64,000 nucleotides of DNA from assembly GCF_902713425.1 (NCBI RefSeq), contig NC_081201.1, positions 14,029,362 to 14,093,361 on the forward strand, written 5' to 3'. Each line of letters starts with the position of its first letter. Within the stretch, counting starts at the first letter, position 1. A program made the position numbers and the translations under genes. This stretch comes from Acipenser ruthenus. Taxonomy: Eukaryota > Chordata > Actinopteri > Acipenseriformes > Acipenseridae. The notes below the pieces were generated by a model. The model did no database searches and had not been told where the DNA came from. It worked only from the letters and a program-made list of their open reading frames with translations. Below, piece after piece: positions 33,166 to 44,265 of the stretch.

Positions 33166-33384
33166 TTCTTTGCAGACACCCTTATCCAGGACGACTTGCA
33201 ATTGTTACAAGATATCATTATTTTTACATACAATTACATTTATACAGTTGGATTTTTACTGGAGAAATCTAGGTAAAGTACCTTGCTCAAGGGTACAGCA
33301 GCAATGTCCCCCACCTGGGATTGAACCCATGACCCTCCGGTCAAGAGTCCAAAGCCCCTAACCACTACTCTGCACTGCTGCTAG
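33166..33384 (-). mobile_element. tRNA-derived SINE, copy 2
   Basis: Minus-strand head with a GTGGTTAGGGGC A-box-like region and a GGTTCAATCCC B box, then the shared body. It is inserted in the U2 spacer between CCACGGAAATCT and AGTAAAATACTC, where other units are uninterrupted. Confidence 0.85.
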
Positions 33385-33799
33385 TAAAATACTCTATTGA
33401 GAATTGTACAGTTTTTTCAAAAGGCATTTCTTTGTTAGTTTACAATATTTAATGCCTATCAACACATTTTCAAATAAATACAATTGCATATATTCTTTTC
33501 TATCTTATTTTTCAAAGTGTTTGTTCTATTTTGTTGAGGTGCATTTTTACTACAGTATGATGTGCAAACTCATACATTTTACAAAACCATTTTTTAATAT
33601 TTGGAAAGTACTTATTCATTTAATATAATTTTAAAGAGAATTATATACACCCATCTAAACTATGTATTCTAAAAAGTTAATAATCCAACAAGGTGCTAGA
33701 CATTATCCATTACCCATAATACCCACTATCCCCCATCTGATAAAACCTGTACAAATTTTACATTCCTAAATCTAAACTATAAAAACCGATAACCAGATC

Positions 33800-34845
33800 A
33801 ATCACATCCGCAATCACTGTCTTTAACCTATTTCCCATTATTTTTGCCAAAAGCTTATAATAGACTCCAAACAATGTAATTGGACGCCAATTTGTCCAAT
33901 TTATTACCCTCCTTTTTGTAAATTTAATGTAATCACACCTTCTCTAGGTGAGGCAGGCATTCTCCCGTTACTCAAGAATTCATTAAACGCTTCTAAAAGA
34001 TCTGGAGCAATTACCTCCCAGAGAGCCAAGTACAGCTCCACCGGCAGCCCATCGCCACTAGGGGTCTTATTCTTTTTACAATTCTTAACAGCCTCCCCCA
34101 GCTCTGACAGGGAAAGAGGTCAATCCAAAAAACGTTTTAGAATCCTGCGCCAAGGTATTAGAATTCTTGGGGGGGGGGGGGGGGACAATTCACAATAATC
34201 GGCATTAGACTTTCTCAGCATACACATTTTTTATAAAAGTCCCCAATAACACTCAATCTCAATCTCAAGAGTTAACAACATTCTGCCGAGTATTGTACAC
34301 TTCAAAAATGCTAGATACATTTGCGTGAACTTTTTTAAAGAAAAACCTGCTAGTTCTAACACTTCAACTTTGGAACAAAACATTATCTTTTCAGCCTCTT
34401 CTTGGAAATACTTTAACTGCCTTGGCACCCTCCCATTTCATCCCTCGCATCCCAGCCACACTCTAACAATACAAACAGACTGCAACTGGGCTTGGATTTT
34501 AACAAACCCTCTCTTGTTTTAATTGTTTACTCCTTTTTAATAAATAAGACTTCATTTCTCTCCTGTTACATGTTCCCACCAATCCCTCAAACTCTCAAAG
34601 CAACATTTGAGGGACCTCCAATTCACAAAATGCTCTTAATTCTTTAACATTTATATCGGACAAGAGGTCTACATTTAATTTCCAAATCCCACGCCCAGGA
34701 GGCGGGAATATCAGCCTTAACACATAACTTTGATCAGAGAAAAACACTGGAAAAGTAGAGCAATTCAGATTCTTAAATACAGAAGAAACAAACAAATCAG
34801 TATGTGATGCTGAGGACCCGTCTGCCCAGGCCCAAGTAACCCCCC
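33800..34845 (-). pseudogene. K3 ORF2 remnant: late endonuclease and early RT
   Basis: It begins VTWAWADGSSASHTDLFVSS, then FPVFFSDQSYVLRL and GRGIWKLNVDLLSD, equal to residues ~198-270 of the intact ORF2. Further on come RT blocks NKTPSGDGLPVELYLALWEV and NWRPITLFGVYYKLLAKIMG. It ends at DVIDLVIGF and is followed directly by 3' UTR. The first 200 residues of the endonuclease and the RT catalytic core are absent. Confidence 0.75.
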
Positions 34846-34869
34846 CCCCCCCCCCCCCCCCGTCCTTTA

Positions 34870-35700
34870 AATTGTCAAGGCTTCCCCCAGCCTCTGCAGC
34901 TGTTTCTGCCGGGGGCCTTGCTGTCGCATCACTTCTAAGCTCTTTATCAGAGCTACTCGTAACAGGTCTAGAAGGGACGACTACCCTTTCTAGCCTTATT
35001 ACACCTGCATAACTTTTTGCACGCTCCATACAATTCTTAAACACAGAGTCACTGGATCCACACAGATTGCATTCAACTAGGGCTGAACACCCAGGAGTTG
35101 TATGCCCTCCCTTCTGGCATTCACGACAAGTCTATCGCATCCTTCAGCATTATGTCGTTCCTCTCCACACCTCTGACACCTCGCTGGTTGGCCAGGATAA
35201 TATAGATACCATCTGTTAGCTCCAATAGAAAGAGCCAGGGGATGCAAGACTCCTCCTACGACCCCTTCTCTGGGTCGTAGCCTCACTCTATACTACCTTT
35301 TACCAGTCCAAAGTCCCAAGGAGTCCTTGACCTTAGTCCCGATATCTAATACATCGCAGAATCTTTTAACAAATGCAACAACATCTTCCCTCGTAACAAA
35401 AGGATTGTACGTATGTACTGTCGCTGGACAGATTTCTCTGGTAGAGGTTCAATAGAAGTCAACAAAATGAGCTATATCCTTTACCTCCAAACATCTGGAC
35501 CAGGCAGTCGAGCAGCAGCTTGATGAAGCAAAGGTAACGTCGAAAAAATCCCTTTTGCAGCAAAATCCTGTAGGCAGTAAATATCCATTGTTGAGCAGCC
35601 GATTCCTTCTAGCAGAATGTTTTCTGATAAATAAAGTCCTTACGATTTTAAGTTGAATTCCATCCTTCTCCTTTGTGACGAATCGAATTGTATCCAAAAG
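34870..35700 (-). pseudogene. K3 ORF1 remnant with CCHC knuckle
   Basis: Starts MDTIRFVTKEKDGIQLKIVR. Further blocks are ATVHTYNPFVTREDVVAFV, LGLWTGKR-YRVRLRPREGV and RWYLYYPGQPARCQRCGEER with the complete knuckle CQRCGEERHNAEGC. A second, degraded knuckle (CNLCGSSDSVFKNC) follows. It ends at a G-run (34843-34861 as C on plus), where ORF2 sequence takes over. Confidence 0.75.
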
Positions 35701-35770
35701 TCACGCTCCAGGAGCCGACATCGATCTGTATGAAGCCATCACCTTCCCGTTCCAGCACTGCGGGCAAGCC

Positions 35771-35800
35771 ACATATATTAGATTAGGGCCAAGAAACGAT
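35771..35800 (-). pseudogene. RNU2: U2 snRNA 5' fragment, diverged
   Basis: Minus strand ATCGTTTCTTGGCC-CTAATCTAATATATG; only the first 14 bases align well to U2. Identification rests on its place just downstream of a good U2 5'-flank module and upstream of a K-type LINE. Confidence 0.55.
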
Positions 35801-36010
35801 GCTCACAATGGTTTTGCCCAAACGCCTGCCGGAGCCGCTGGGCTTCTTGGACTGAGGGGGAAAAATGGGAAGAAAAAAAAGGTGCCAGGCTCCAATTAAC
35901 ACGGTCGCTGCTCATTCTGCTTTTAAGCCCATGTCTAGCCCCACCCCAAGGGGCAGGGCTAGCCAAAAATTGCATTGAACTCATAAATGCTCCTCTCCAC
36001 GGAAGTCGTT
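35801..36010 (-). other. U2 5'-flank module
   Basis: Well-kept copy on the minus strand: GGAGAGGAGCATTTATGAG, TTGCTAGCC-like GC-rich block, GGGCTTAAAAGCAGAATG, GGAGCCTGGCACC, CCCTCAGTCCAAGAAGCCC and GGGCAAAACCATTGTGAGC directly before the U2 start. It would hold the U2 promoter, but no PSE could be assigned with certainty. Confidence 0.75.
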
Positions 36011-36224
36011 AGTAAAATGCTCTTATTAAGATTTTACGTATTTTACATTTACACCCATTCTTTTTCGTTCATTTTACATTTCTTTAAGATGACATACATG
36101 CACTCAGACATTCATTTTGTTTTAAAAGCATTTAAAAACATCAAGACAATTGTGCTATGTACAAGGTTAAAACAGACCCAGATTAAAATCAACATGATAA
36201 AACCTGTGCTACTTTAAAAGCAGC

Positions 36225-38806
36225 CAATACAGGTCAGGCTGGGCAAATGCCTTCACTGATCCTGTACGCTTTGTTTTTTTAATTTTCGCTCCCGCGCTCG
36301 TTCCTCTTCTGAACATCCAACAACACTCTTAAGACAAGACCAAAACTGTGGTATTTTCTGGGATACTGCCGGCACCTTGCAAAGGACCATATGGACAGCT
36401 GGAAATACAAAATCAAAATGCATGCCTAAAATCATGGTGCACACAGGAAGGCTTCACCTTTCTTGAACATTGGAGCACATTCTACAACAAGGACTATCTA
36501 TATAGGTGGGATGGACTGCACGTAAACAGAAAGGGAAACCAACCTACTCGGAGAAAGGATCCTTGAGGAGGTCCAGAAGCATTTAAAACTAGAAAGGGAG
36601 AGGGGAGAAAACAAAAAAACAGAAGGGAGACATCATCAAAACAAGGGCAACAACTCCGGTAAGACAACTATTAAATGTATTTATCTTGAATGCTAGGAGT
36701 CTCAGAAACAAAATGTTAGAACTTGAAGCTACTGCACTAACAAGTAACTACGATGTGATGGGTGTTACAGAAGCTTGGTTGTCTGAGAGTGGTGGAGACG
36801 AATATAATCGTGGGTACACACTGTATAGGAAAGACAGGCAGGACAGAAGAGGCGGAGGGGTAGCGCTATACTTTAGAAATAGTCTTGAAGCCCAGGTGTT
36901 AAATCAGGACAAAGAACAATGCAGAATCAATATGGGTCAGAATAATAGGAGCATGCTATAGACCGCCAAATTTAGATGCTGAGCAAAATAATCTGTTGTA
37001 CAATAACATTCGAAATGCATGTAGAAAAGGAGAAGCCATACTAATGGGGGATTTCAACTTCCCCTGTATAAAATGGGAAAACCCGATTGGGGGGGGGGGC
37101 ACGACGGATGAAATTGAAATGGTGGAAATGACAAATGACTGCTTCCTAACACAATTTGTCAAGGCACTGACTAGAGGGGAGGCATGCCTTGACTTGGTCT
37201 CTTTTCAAATAATGAAGACAGAATAACTAAAACAGAGGTCAGAGAGCCATTGGCAAACTCAGAGCACAACATGGTCTCACTTGAAATATTTAAAACCCCA
37301 AAAAGTAATGACTAAAGCTAAGGTTTACAATTTTAGAAAAGCAAACTATGAAGGTATGAAACGGAGACTAACAAGTAGATTGGAGTAAAATAGAGAAAAC
37401 ATCCACAGAAAAAGGATGGCTGTTTTTAAAAAAATGTAGTACTAGAGGCACAAAACAATTACATCCCAAAAGTAGACAAATCTAAATCTAAAACAAAATG
37501 GCCAAAATGGTTTAATAGATAAATTTAAAAAAAATATTCAGCGAAAAAAGGCACTTTACAGAGCGTTTAAAAGGGACTGAAAACAAAGTACACAAAGAGT
37601 ACTTGGAACTGCAAACACAAGTCAAAAAGGAAGTTAGAAAGTGGCAAAATCATAGATGAAGAAAAAAAATAGCAAATATATTAAATGATTACTTTTCACA
37701 GGTTTTTACAAAGGAGAACACGGACAACATGCCCGACATGTTGACCTGTTCCTATCCAATTTTAAATAACTTTAGAATAACAGAGGCAGAAGTGTTAAAG
37801 GGACTAGGAGCTCTTTTAAATAAATAAATCCCCTGGGCCAGATGAGATCCTCCCAATAGTATTGAAAGAAATGAAAAGTTATTTATAAACCACTAACCAA
37901 GATCATGCAACGGTCTCTTGACACAGGGGTTGTACCGACAAACTGGAAAAAAGCAAACGTAATACCGATCCACAAAAAGGGAGACAAAACCGAACCAGGT
38001 AACTACAGACCAATAAGCCTGACTTCTATTATATGTAAACTTATGGAAACTATAATAAGATCCAAAATGGAAAATTTAACTTTGGTAACAATATCCTGGG
38101 AGACAGCTAGCATGGTTTTAGGAAAGGGAGATTGTGTCTAACTAACCTACTTGACTTTTTTGAGGATGCAACATTGAAAATGGATAACTGCAAAGCATAT
38201 GACATGGTCCATTTAGATTTCCAGAAAGCTTTAGTCCCGCATAAAAGATTAATTCTCAAACTGAACGCAGTAAGGATTCAAGGAAATGCATGCACATGGA
38301 TTAGGGAGTGGTTAACGGGTAGAAAACAAAGTGCTGATTAGAGGAGAAACCTCAAAATGGAGTGAGGTAACCAGTGGTGTACCACGGATCAGTATTTGGT
38401 CCTCTGCATTAATGATTTAGATTCTGGTATAGTAAGCAAACTTGTTAAATTTGCAGACGACACAAAAATAGGAGGAGTGGCAAACACTGTTGCAGCAGCA
38501 AAGGTTATTCAAAATGATCTAGACAGCATTCAGAATTGGGCAGACACATGGCAAATGACATTTAATAGAGAAAAGTGTATTGCATGCGAGCAATAAAAAT
38601 GTGCATTATAAATATCATATGGGAGCAAGATGGGCTGAATGGCCTCCTCCTCGTTTGTAAACTTTCTTATGTTCTTATTCATGGCTGGAGCCTTAATTAC
38701 CCCCCCCCCCCCCTATAAACACAATAATGATTAGACTGGATGGCTTCGCCTGCCCGCCTATAAATACAATAATAATACAAAACATACATGTATACAAATA
38801 ATACAT
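36225..38806. mobile_element. Short TIR element, copy 3, hosting CR1 copy C
   Basis: The left piece 36228-36325 matches copy 1 at about 6200-6290 (CAGGCTGGGCA, CACTG-TCCT, TCTGAACATCC-like blocks). The right piece 38690-38800 matches the AT-rich tail (CCTATAAATACAATAATAAT). Terminal repeats are worn. CR1 C sits between the pieces. Confidence 0.55.
36336..38679 (+). mobile_element. CR1 LINE copy C, plus strand, internally deleted
   Basis: Begins in the ORF1 esterase (VFSGILPAPCKGPYGQLEIQ, FLEHWSTFYNKDYLYRWDGL), continues with endonuclease (MNARSLRNKMLELEATALTS; GDFNFPCIKWENPIGG) and RT (TDWKK-like THNWKKANVIPIHKKGDKTE; INDLDSGIVSKLVKFADDTK). The last ~700 bp of ORF2 are missing: sequence jumps from NREKCIACEQ to the CR1 3' terminus (GATGGGCTGAATGGCCTCC, TTATGTTCTTATTC). 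Many frameshifts. Confidence 0.9.
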
Positions 38807-38940
38807 CTATAAAAAACTAGTGTACATGAGGGCTGGGGAGTGCTCTCTTAAAAGGTTCAAAAGGTGACCATATCGGTACTAAACAATAAACTTAAACTAT
38901 ACAACTAAACTAAAAGGGACAGTACAAAACTTATGGTTGG

Positions 38941-39640
38941 GGTTAGGTTTTGGCAAAAAGACAGAGAAGGAAACATCTTAAATTCCTGCCATATCTATTA
39001 ATGCACTGGCAACGCATCTTTTAGTTTGTTATATTGGTCTGGGTTTTGTTAAGACTTAGTTTTTAAAATAAACAAATAACACTAAGATTAATTAACATTG
39101 GGTTCAGAAAATTAGTTTGACATTTATGAAGATACAAAAAATATAGAATCAGGGCTAGATTTCAGCAAATAAACTGAAAAGGGAATATCTAAAAATAATA
39201 TTAAGGGAATGAAATAATTGTCATCTGTTAGTACACTGGCAATTCATTTCTTAGTTTATTGTTTTGGTCAAGAGTTTTTTGTCAAGGTTTTTTTGGGGGA
39301 AGAGTTATATATAATCAAGATATTAATTGACATTGGCGCTATAAAATTAATTCTAAATATGTGATCAAAAATAATTAAATTAAATGAAAAACATATGGTA
39401 GGATTTGGGGTTAAGGTTAGGGTTAGTTATGGTTAGGGCCAGGGTTGGGGTTAGAGTTATGGTTAGGAATATCTGAAGGAATTCCTTTTTATGTCTTAAT
39501 ATATTGGTCACTTATTTTAAACCTTTTTTTTTTTTTTCAATTTTAAAAAATGAAAACAAAAATAAATTAAGTCAATCAATACCGGATCCAGAAAATTAAT
39601 TCTAAATACGTGATAAAATAAAAATAATGTAAAAAAAAGT
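38941..39640. repeat. Diverged tandem repeat of about 230-260 bp, three units, with TTAGGG-like tract
   Basis: Similar segments start near 38990, 39222 and 39470: each has a GCACTGGCAA-CATC/TTCTTAGTTT-type block, a TTGGTC block and an AATTAATTCTAAATA-type block. Between the second and third lies GGGGTTAAGGTTAGGGTTAG followed by more GGTTAGGG-like words (39408-39470). The units are strongly diverged. Confidence 0.55.
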
Positions 39641-40129
39641 TTATATATATTATATATATATCCAAAATGAATAGTGACACAAGTGGAAGTATACAAATAA
39701 TAGACCCTAATTAACCACTCTTCAAATTTAATCCGTTTCGATCTTTCCTTTCAACTTTTAAATTACTCCGTATTTATATGTAGCATTATATATTTTAATT
39801 CAAAAAATGAAATCTATATTTAGTATCAATGTTTTAAATAGCTAAGACAGGGTTCAAACAGAGTTGAGAAATTAAACCGTGACAAAATAATAAAAAATAA
39901 TAATAAAAAAAAATTCACACCAAAAAAAGTGTGTGTGTATATATAAATAAATAAATAAATAAATAAATATACTAAATTCAAAATATCAAATAATCAAAGT
40001 GATAAAGTGAGGAAAAAAAAAGAAAGGGGATAAAGGAAATGTGAAGGGAATTAACTGACAGAATCCATATAATCCATCTCCTCAGGAACTCTAGTTTTCA
40101 TTTAAACCTACAGGGAAATGTTGAATTTT
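39641..40129. other. AT-rich stretch with simple repeats
   Basis: Includes (TA)n near 39643-39660 and (AAAT)n near 39945-39968. Nothing coding is seen. It may be the 3' untranslated end of the Penelope-like element. Confidence 0.5.
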
Positions 40130-40229
40130 ACTTATTGATCCAAATACTTTTAGTAATTTTCCTTTGTCCTATAGCCCATAGAGTATTTGTTTGTAAACCT
40201 ATGCATATTAAATTAATATTTCATCTACT

Positions 40230-42230
40230 AAAAAATGTTGTACCACCTAATTATTGGTTTTCTTTTTCCTAATATTGTATAAGTGTTTTAATCTAATCTG
40301 AATACTATTACCCATTTCTCCTACATATATAAATTTACATTTATTGCATTGAATGGCATAGATTACATTATCTGTGTCTAGGGTTAGAAATTGATCGATT
40401 TTAGTTATAGTGATATTACATTTAGGATTAGAGATTTTGTGTTTTTGAAAAATAAGGATTAGTTTTAGCTGATTTTTTTTATATTTCCAATGTTAGTATG
40501 CACTAGAATATCTAAGATTTATTTCTTTTATATGCTGACACTATTTTAAAAGTCTTCATTCTGGGATCAAATCTTGCGTTTTAAATAAAATTACTTTTAA
40601 CAATATTTACATTAATACTAGATTGTGAGAAGGTTGTAATTAAAGGGATAAGTGATGTATTATCCGGAATGCTATTATGATTAACATTTCTCAAGAAACT
40701 AGATTTAATTGTTAAAACTAGTTTAGAATATTCTTTTTTGTAATGCTGAAAATATTTGAGTAGCTGTTGGAAAATCTGAAATCTATGCAAATTCTATTAT
40801 CTCTGTTAAACTGTGATTTGATAAGACCCTTGAAAGTATATTCAGGATGGTTGCTGGTATTGTAAAGAGCATGTGTGTCAGTGTCTTTTAAAAAATACCT
40901 TGGTTTTTAATGTTTTTTTACCATCAGTTGGATCTGTAAAAAAAAAAAAAAAAAACTCTGGTATCCGGAAAATTAATGTGTAATGTATGAGTTGTGACTT
41001 TTAATTTTATAGATGGGTGACTGAGAATTAAGGGTATGCAAAGTTCTGGAAGCTACCGAGATCCTGTTCTTAAATACTTCAAATATCATACAAGTACCTA
41101 AAGAATTTCCTAAAGAGGAAAGTGTGTACAATTTAAAAAGGCTGTTTGTTCCCACTGGGCCATGTATATGTTTGCATAGGCCGGGGCAAACTTTTTACCC
41201 ATAGCTGTGCCTTTTAATTTGGAGGTAGAAAGAATCATTAAATTGAAAGTCATTTTTGGTGAAGGAGATGTCTAAACGTTTCAAGATGTATTCATCTAGC
41301 CTAGACGAGTCTGGATACATATTAAAAAATGTTTTAACCGTTTCCAATCATAAGGGTGTTTTGATATTTGTATATAAACTTTCTACATCAAAAGTAAAAA
41401 AAGGCATCTGTATTTACTGTTAGGCTTTTAATTGGTTACAAAAGCATGTGTCTTATGTAACTCATAACTCATGTTTTTGAGAGATCGGATTAGATAAAAA
41501 TCTAGATATTCAGCAATGAAATATGATTCACTACCACAATCTGAGATAATTTGGTCTACCAGGAGGGATCTCGGCAGGAACAGCCCATATAGATTATTTA
41601 TTAATTTTTAGTAGCAAGTAAAAACAACGTGGTCTAGGAATTTTGATTGCCAATTAAATATTGTTTGGTCATTTTTATTTTTATACATTTGTTGTACTGT
41701 ATGTTTGATCTCTTCATATGTTTGAATATATAAATTCCGGTAAACCTTTATAATTTTATTACTGTAATTGTCTATTTGCTTCAGAAAGATATTGTTCATC
41801 CAGAATTGCTATTGATTAGCCTTTGTCAGCAGATTTAATCACTAGATCCATATTTTTGGTTAATTTCATTAAAGCTTGTCTTTCTAAAGGATTCAAATTG
41901 TCTTTAGGAATATGGTCTATATCCAATTGCGAGATTAACAGATTGTTGTCTTCAATTCTATAATTAAATTTATTTTCAGGTTCCCAATTAGATTGAGGTG
42001 TAAATGGCAATTGTTTGTCAGTATTGTAATCAAAGTGATCCAACAGTTTTAGTTTTCTATGATTTTATATGTATATGTGTAATATATATATATATATATA
42101 TCTCCCTTTTATTAGTTCATGTGAAAGACTGAGGTGTAGGAATAAATGAAGCTCTTCTCTAATAAAGAATTTTGTGCTTTCGTTAAATATGTTTGAGACA
42201 GGTTAATTTTATATTGGAGTTTTGAAGGTT
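40230..42230 (-). pseudogene. Penelope-like reverse transcriptase with GIY-YIG endonuclease
   Basis: Diagnostic strings: FTPQSNWEPENKFNYRIED and NPLERQALMKLTKNMDLVIK followed by SADKG (the PADKG motif of Penelope RTs); SESYFIAEYLDFYLIRSLK; DVESLYTNI; a FNDSFYLQIKR...YG region; KDTDTHALYNTSNHPEYTF-type text before the endonuclease; and VIYAIQCNKCKFIYVGEMGN with SIQIRLKHLYNIRKR, a GIY-YIG nuclease start (here IY...YVGE). The protein would copy RNA into DNA at a nick. This copy is an inactive fossil. Confidence 0.8.
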
Positions 42231-42249
42231 AATGACAGTTGATTTCTCC

Positions 42250-42735
42250 AGAATCACTTTAAAAGTCTACAACATCATTTGAAGATTTTTTTTCTGCAGT
42301 TTGTGTGGTCCAGTGGATGTGGTCTAAAAGAAATTCTGAATTAGTTAATGCTTCTAAACCATGATAATTAGTTTGAATGTATTTATTTGTCATTTTGTCG
42401 ATGTAAGAGTGTGTATTAGAAAAGTTTATTTTAGGGATACAAATTGTTGCATTAGGAAAGACAAGAGATGCACTTTTCATTAATTTATTTAGTTTGTTTT
42501 AGTGCAATCGATTTGCAATGTTGATCCTTTTTACCTAATGACAGAACCACTTTGAGTACCGGTTAGGATACATTTTATCAAGTACACTAGCCATATGTAA
42601 AAAATTAACTCCAGGGTAGCTATCAATTTGAATTTCAGGATTAGTGTAAGGAGGGATTTTACTTAAATTAGAATCTCCAATAATTAAGATTTGGTTTAAA
42701 AGCTTTAACATGCCACACAATTTTTCTAGATGTTT
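42250..42735 (-). pseudogene. SGNH/GDSL-hydrolase-like domain upstream of the Penelope RT
   Basis: The reading begins QILIIGDSNLSKIPPYTNPE and QIDSYPGVNFLHMASVLDK, has VFPNATICIPKINFSNTHSY in the middle and ends with DHIHWTTQTAE. GDSN resembles block I with the nucleophilic Ser; D-x-x-H in DHIH resembles the last block with the Asp/His pair. It is in the same orientation and directly upstream of the RT. CR1 ORF1 in this window has an unrelated-looking SGNH domain (GDSILRN...GGLHLN), so this is not CR1 debris. The link to the PLE is inferred from position and similar decay. Confidence 0.6.
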
Positions 42736-42740
42736 TTTAA

Positions 42741-44229
42741 ATGTCTTTCTATTCTATTATCTGGTTTGAATTGAACGCATTCAAGGGTTGTCCATGTTCG
42801 GCGTTCCTGGAAATGTTATTGGAATTTGGAGAGGATTCAGAACTTCTTTGCCCATTGTGTTCAGGTAACATCATTTGTTTGGGACTGTTCATCCTTAAGC
42901 TCGAAATTGTCCTTGTGAATAGGTGTTGATGTAAGTTCCGTAAGTTTCACTGGTATAGAAGATAAAATATCAATGGCATCTGTAGGATGCCATTGATATC
43001 AATGGCATCTGTAGGAGATACCAAATGAGTTGAATTGCAATTTAGAGAATTGGTGAATCATTTATAACAGGTTACTGAAGGTATACAAGAGATTTCAGTC
43101 TGAACTGAGATTACTTTGGTTTTTTGTAAGGTTTCAATACTCTCTCTAGATAACCTAGAAGTGTCATAAGGTATACTAGGTCTTGTAGGACTAGTTGTAT
43201 TTACAGAAGTCTGTCTATAAACTAGAGGATGAAAATCAGTTGTATTGAAAAGTGAGTTGAGTTGTGAAATCTCTAGATATTTGGATGTTTATTTCTGTTT
43301 GTGATTTGGGTGTATCTAAGTTTATATTTTGTAAAGTTTCAGTGCTCTGTCTTTAACTTAGGAGTGCTAGAAGGTATGATGGGTATTATGGGACTAGTAT
43401 CTGAAATGGGTGTAATTGATAGATAAGGTAGAACCAATTGTGATGAGGGTAGAGAAGGAAAATCGGTAGTATTGAAAAGTGACTTGGATTCTGGAATCTA
43501 ATAGTTGAATGTTTGTTTCTATTTGTTGTCTCGGGGGGGGGGGGGGGGCGACAGATAGGACAGATTTAAAGTGTAAGCAGTTTTGTATTGAAGTATCTTT
43601 TAGCATCTTTTTAAAATATTATCTTGCCCATTGGCTGGCTTTATTAAAGGCCTCCCCACTGTTGGTCTCTTCTTGCAATTACTTCATCGTAATGCTGACT
43701 TAGTATTGATAAGTTGTTCATGACCCAATCAGTTGCATTTGTTTCAATTAGATTTCTTGCATTTTCTGTTGGAGGCTGGTTTAATAAAATCAGTTAATTT
43801 GAACTTGCCATAGCATGCCTTTTGGAGCCTCTTGTGTAGATATAGCTGTATTAATGATATCAGTATGATGTATTGCTTGTATTCATTTATAAAAGATTTT
43901 AGCTTGTTTAGCAAAATACATTTTAGATATACTAGAGTTGTCTCATTTAGATGCAGCATTATTAAAAAGCTATGAAAGTTAACAGCAAATCAAGATTCAA
44001 ATAGTCAACAATAAATCAACAGTAAACTCCCCTCAGATCCAGGTTTTTTAGATGGTTTCAGGAGTGTTCTGGGATGCAGTTTTTCATCCAGTTTCAGGGA
44101 TCCTCTCAGATCCAGGTTTTTTTAGATGGCTTTGAGTCTCTTGATATACAGCTTTTGATATACAGTATCTCCAGTTTATGAAGGATCCTCCTTTTGTTAT
44201 ACGTTTCCATCAAGGTGTATTCCAAAATA

Positions 44230-44232
<3 letters not shown>
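42741..44232 (-). other. Possible upstream part of the Penelope-like element
   Basis: Minus-strand reading is low-complexity with twice-repeated text (NRNKHPNI...FHNSTHFSIQLIF and NRNKHSTIRFQNPSHFSI). An 18-bp G-run lies near 43532. At 42967-43010 a CAATGGCATCTGTAGGA block is duplicated in direct orientation. At 44034 and 44104 TCAGATCCAGGTTTTTTAGA is duplicated about 70 bp apart. No domain is recognised. Confidence 0.35.

Positions 44233-44263
<31 letters not shown>
44233..44263. repeat. Poly(A) run
   Basis: Thirty-one A residues. It could be a retroposon tail, but no adjoining element was identified. Confidence 0.9.

Positions 44264-44265
<2 letters not shown>

Larger units (their letters stand above)
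33385..35770 (-). mobile_element. K3: chimeric L1-Tx1 LINE remnant
   Basis: The 5' end abuts a U2 5' piece at 35771 (K-type position), but the 3' end, CAATAGAGTATTTTACTA at about 33385, lies in the U2 spacer (S-type position). Parts in order on the minus strand: ORF1 with one CCHC knuckle, a jump into the late endonuclease at about 34845, the first RT blocks to about 33800, then a 3' UTR of a type also seen at 44735-45010. A large deletion joining a K copy to a neighbouring spacer copy explains this best. Confidence 0.65.
36011..38940 (-). mobile_element. S2: 3' UTR of a spacer LINE, split by nested insertions
   Basis: 36011-36222 and about 38808-38940 together match the continuous 3' UTR of S1 (25627-25990) in order: TGTGCTATGTACAAGGTTAA, then after the gap GAGGGCTGGGGAGTGCTCTC. 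The gap contains a short TIR element that itself contains CR1 copy C. The 3' end is again at the spacer site (TTTTACTAACGACTTCC on the minus strand). ORF2 is not present. Confidence 0.8.
40130..42740 (-). mobile_element. Penelope-like element, decayed, with upstream SGNH-like domain
   Basis: Minus strand, reading right to left: SGNH-hydrolase-like region (42735-42250), N-terminal Penelope region (42230-41816), reverse transcriptase (41800-40560) and GIY-YIG endonuclease (40390-40230). The element is old and broken in many places. The 5' boundary might lie as far right as about 43960. Confidence 0.75.

Noticed and set aside
14300-33384. Functional tRNA genes
   Set aside because: The B-box sequences at 14.48 and 33.32 kb are heads of SINEs with shared bodies and no complete cloverleaf was evident.
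39408-39470. True telomere or interstitial telomere fusion site
   Set aside because: The TTAGGG-like words are short, irregular and mixed with other G-rich words; no long uniform array.
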